In this document: positions 24,423 through 24,749 of the stretch, piece by piece
Layout: every line of letters starts with the position of its first letter
How positions within the stretch are numbered: the stretch's first letter is position 1
Source of the DNA: Phytophthora sp. 'mugwort'
Taxonomy: Eukaryota; Oomycota; Peronosporomycetes; Peronosporales; Peronosporaceae
Assembly (NCBI GenBank): GCA_033558025.1
Contig: JAUCEF010000027.1
Location: forward strand, 1-24,749
DNA: 24,749 nt
Direction: 5' to 3'
Program-made: the position numbers and the translations under genes
The notes under the pieces: generated by a model
Seen by the model: the letters and a program-made list of their open reading frames with translations, nothing else
Told to the model about the DNA's origin: nothing
Database searches by the model: none

Positions 24423-24725
24423 ATGAATATTTTAAATCATTTTATTTTTACTTTTTTTTTATTCTGTCTTGGATTATTTGGTATAATTTTAAATAGACAG
24501 AATATTATTATTATTTTAATGTCTATTGAATTATTATTATTATCAATTAATTTAAATTTTATTTATTTTGCAGTTTTAATTGATGATATAATAGGACAAG
24601 TTTTTTCTTTATTAATTTTAACAGTAGCTGCAGCAGAATCAGCTATTGGATTAGCTATTATGATTATTTTCTTTAAATTATATGGAGATATTTCAATTTA
24701 TAAAATAAATTTATTATCATTATAA
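24423..24725 (+). CDS. nad4L: NADH dehydrogenase subunit 4L
   Basis: Small membrane subunit of complex I (NuoK), 100 residues from ATG 24423. A TTG 15 bases upstream in frame lies inside nad1 and is unlikely. There are three membrane helices. The second carries the conserved acidic residue in IIIILMSIELLLLSINLNFI (S-I-E-L-x-L-L-x-x-N-L). The third contains DDIIGQVFSLLILTVAAAES then AIGLAIMI (G-x-x-x-x-x-x-x-x-x-x-A-A-A-E-x-A-I-G-L-A). It is the last gene before the window edge and completes the nad11-nad1-nad4L group. Confidence 0.98.
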   Translation: MNILNHFIFTFFLFCLGLFGIILNRQNIIIILMSIELLLLSINLNFIYFAVLIDDIIGQVFSLLILTVAAAESAIGLAIMIIFFKLYGDISIYKINLLSL

Positions 24726-24749
24726 TAAATTTATTTTATAAATTGAAAT

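Overview
The window is a piece of a gene-rich, very AT-rich mitochondrial genome from a protist. It encodes complex I subunits (nad5 3' end, nad6, nad11, nad1, nad4L), cox1, cox2, atp8, a twin-arginine translocase gene (tatC, plus a candidate tatA), both large rRNAs, 17 tRNAs and a bacterial-style set of ribosomal protein genes. Mitochondrial nad11, tatC and an S10/spc-like ribosomal cluster together suggest a stramenopile. Other protists with bacteria-like mtDNA cannot be excluded. The code looks standard: the only tRNA-Trp has anticodon CCA, the conserved genes contain no in-frame TGA, and TGA is the natural stop of nad11, overlapping the nad1 start. No introns were seen.

Layout: 1-1251 (+) holds the nad5 3' end, nad6 and trnR, closed by a terminator-like hairpin. 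From 19164 down to 1663 every recognised gene is on the minus strand. In transcription order these are rpl2-rps19-rps3-rpl16-trnI-orf222-atp8-trnK-trnA-rps14-rps8-rpl6-rps2-rps4-(repeat ORF)-rrl-trnN-trnS-trnM-trnP-trnM-rpl14-rpl5-trnG-orf186-trnG-trnY-rrs-trnW-cox2-(tatA-like)-cox1-orf137. From 19193 to the end the plus strand carries rps13-rps11-trnS, rpl31-like, trnL-trnL, nad11-nad1-nad4L. trnC and tatC are inserted there on the minus strand. The 28-bp gap between rpl2 and rps13 is the divergence point.

The main finding is that four conserved genes (nad6, atp8, tatC, nad11) are each broken by one or two single-base shifts. All six shifts fall in A/T homopolymers, and at every site dropping one base restores a full-length conserved protein. 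Homopolymer read or assembly error is the simplest explanation; slippage or programmed frameshifting is the biological alternative. atp8 and tatC are easy to miss because the shifts break them up.

Other points of interest: a 32-codon TatA-like ORF between cox2 and cox1 that could pair with tatC; rps4 ending right after its S4 domain, followed by a 24-copy hexapeptide repeat and then, in a third frame, what looks like the conserved S4 C-terminal tail; a 115-nt three-way-junction RNA candidate with a 5S-like loop between cox2 and trnW; a perfect 23-bp inverted repeat abutting trnW; a 10-bp tandem repeat upstream of rrs; and two unrecognised membrane-anchored ORFs (orf137, orf186).
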